Positions 63,293-64,000 of a stretch of 64,000 nt of DNA are shown here, piece after piece. The translations under genes were made by a program, and so were the position numbers. The stretch spans positions 19,764,265 to 19,828,264 of the forward strand of contig NC_087078.1 of the NCBI RefSeq assembly GCF_026151205.1, read 5' to 3'. How positions within the stretch are numbered: the first letter of the stretch is position 1; the number at the start of each line of letters is the position of its first letter. The notes under the pieces were generated by a model that saw only the letters and a program-made list of their open reading frames with translations, made no database searches and was not told the origin of the DNA. Origin of the DNA: Bolinopsis microptera. Lineage: Eukaryota; Ctenophora; Tentaculata; Lobata; Bolinopsidae.

Positions 63293-64000
63293 ATGGATTC
63301 CTCTCTCAGCTCTACTACATCATCCCCCAGTATCCCTAGTCCGTCTACTTTTCAGGATATCAAACTCAGAGATTGTAAAGATTGCAGGACGGAGGACTAC
63401 ACTCGACTACCTTCTGGAGAACTACAGCTGAACATATCCCTCTGCAGTTTACATCGAACGACACTACTGGCTAGTAGATCTCGTCCCCTCTCTCCTAGTC
63501 CTACGAACGATCCTACTATCCTTCCTGGTGCCACTCAAGCTGTTATACCTTCTAGACGAGGAGGAGCTACTCCACCAGATACTGATAATGCTCGCCTAGT
63601 AAGACCTGTGGTTACACCTACCCGACCCTCTTCCAGTTCCTCACCACCACCTAGTAGACGCCGTCTGAACACTGATGAAACCTACTCCCGCTCCTCTGTA
63701 GCTGGCGAAGCCTTATCCTCCTACAACAGAGTGCACATAGACTTTGCCAACCGTCCTGATACCTCCATCAGCCTCTCAAAGTTCCTTAAACAGAAACGAA
63801 TCCCTGAAAGATCCTTCTACCGCAAGAAGAAGATAGCAGAGCTGATTATCCTTGATAGACCACGATTCGGCAGTCTCATCAAACAGATTCTCATGGAGGA
63901 GCGGACTGACAGGATCAACCAGCAGATTCTCTCTGACCGATGTGGGGCTATCCTCAAGCAGAGTGACTTTCTGGAGAAGAAACAACTCGCAATTGCTGCT
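63293..64000 (+). CDS. Unrecognised open reading frame, runs off right edge
   Basis: ATG at 63293 follows an in-frame TGA (63287-63289), and the frame stays open for 236 codons to the window end. The N-terminal third is Ser/Thr/Pro-rich with C-x2-C (CKDCRTEDY) and a later Cys-His (CSLH), possibly one metal-binding site. A basic disordered segment follows (SRRGGATPP, SSSSPPPSRRRLNTDE). From about residue 150 it becomes charged and helical: SLSKFLKQKRIPERSFYRKK, then KIAELIILDRPRFGSLIKQI and further helices. This could be a DNA-binding region of a host protein or of a transposon; I recognise no family. The codon usage is varied and GC is higher than in the flanks, supporting real coding. Confidence 0.7.
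   Translation, partial: MDSSLSSTTSSPSIPSPSTFQDIKLRDCKDCRTEDYTRLPSGELQLNISLCSLHRTTLLASRSRPLSPSPTNDPTILPGATQAVIPSRRGGATPPDTDNARLVRPVVTPTRPSSSSSPPPSRRRLNTDETYSRSSVAGEALSSYNRVHIDFANRPDTSISLSKFLKQKRIPERSFYRKKKIAELIILDRPRFGSLIKQILMEERTDRINQQILSDRCGAILKQSDFLEKKQLAIAA

Overview
This is a window of an animal (metazoan) nuclear genome, most likely an AT-rich, repeat-rich invertebrate; I cannot name the species. The grounds are spliced genes with GT/AG introns from animal families (a protein kinase N-type gene with HR1 repeats, a C2H2 zinc-finger gene, a sushi/CCP-domain exon), CR1/L2-like LINEs, a Penelope-like GIY-YIG element, tRNA-headed SINEs, and interstitial TTAGGG arrays matching the usual animal telomere repeat. 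There is no operon, CRISPR array or other bacterial feature. Most long open frames here are microsatellites read in several frames, not genes.

Layout. 1-1683 is a minus-strand LINE reverse transcriptase that runs off the left edge, with 7-bp and 8-bp tandem repeats. 1694-17330 is the 5' part of a protein kinase N (PKN/PRK) gene on the minus strand. Six well-supported exons, plus one candidate cassette exon, encode HR1a, HR1b and HR1c with consistent splice phases; the C2 and kinase parts must lie left of the window. Its introns carry a 17-copy array of a 20-bp unit that contains an RFX X-box, two TTAGGG arrays, a SINE, a 3-kb GGA-repeat/hairpin block and a foldback element. 18500-24250 holds diverged tandem repeats, a near-complete CR1/L2-like LINE (19275 to about 23520), and a second LINE fragment split by a 375-bp MITE with a 9-bp target duplication.

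24250-41660 is mostly gene-poor. It contains a 12-bp minisatellite, a large two-block duplication (29334-34570) in which one copy carries a 1.77-kb insertion ending in a 143-bp-arm palindrome, and a long GA microsatellite. 41669-46169 is a plus-strand C2H2 zinc-finger gene whose exon phases all agree, encoding a Ser/Thr/Pro-rich protein with two unusual C-terminal fingers. 48213-52562 is a satellite with a 366-bp monomer, interrupted by a Penelope-like element present as a 791-bp-arm inverted duplication with a 12-bp target duplication.

52700-57540 is decayed transposon sequence, including minus-strand LINE relics. At 58288-58403 there is a terminal exon encoding most of a sushi domain. A second MITE copy lies at 59334-59703 and a 7-bp minisatellite at 60193-60526. 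A LINE C-terminal relic at 62504-62900 is joined to a GC-rich 11-bp minisatellite. The window ends inside an unrecognised 236-residue open reading frame starting at 63293.

The genes do not form a pathway. Two signals stand out: the X-box array inside the PKN intron, and the nested mobile elements (Penelope element in satellite, MITE in LINE) whose target duplications can be read directly.
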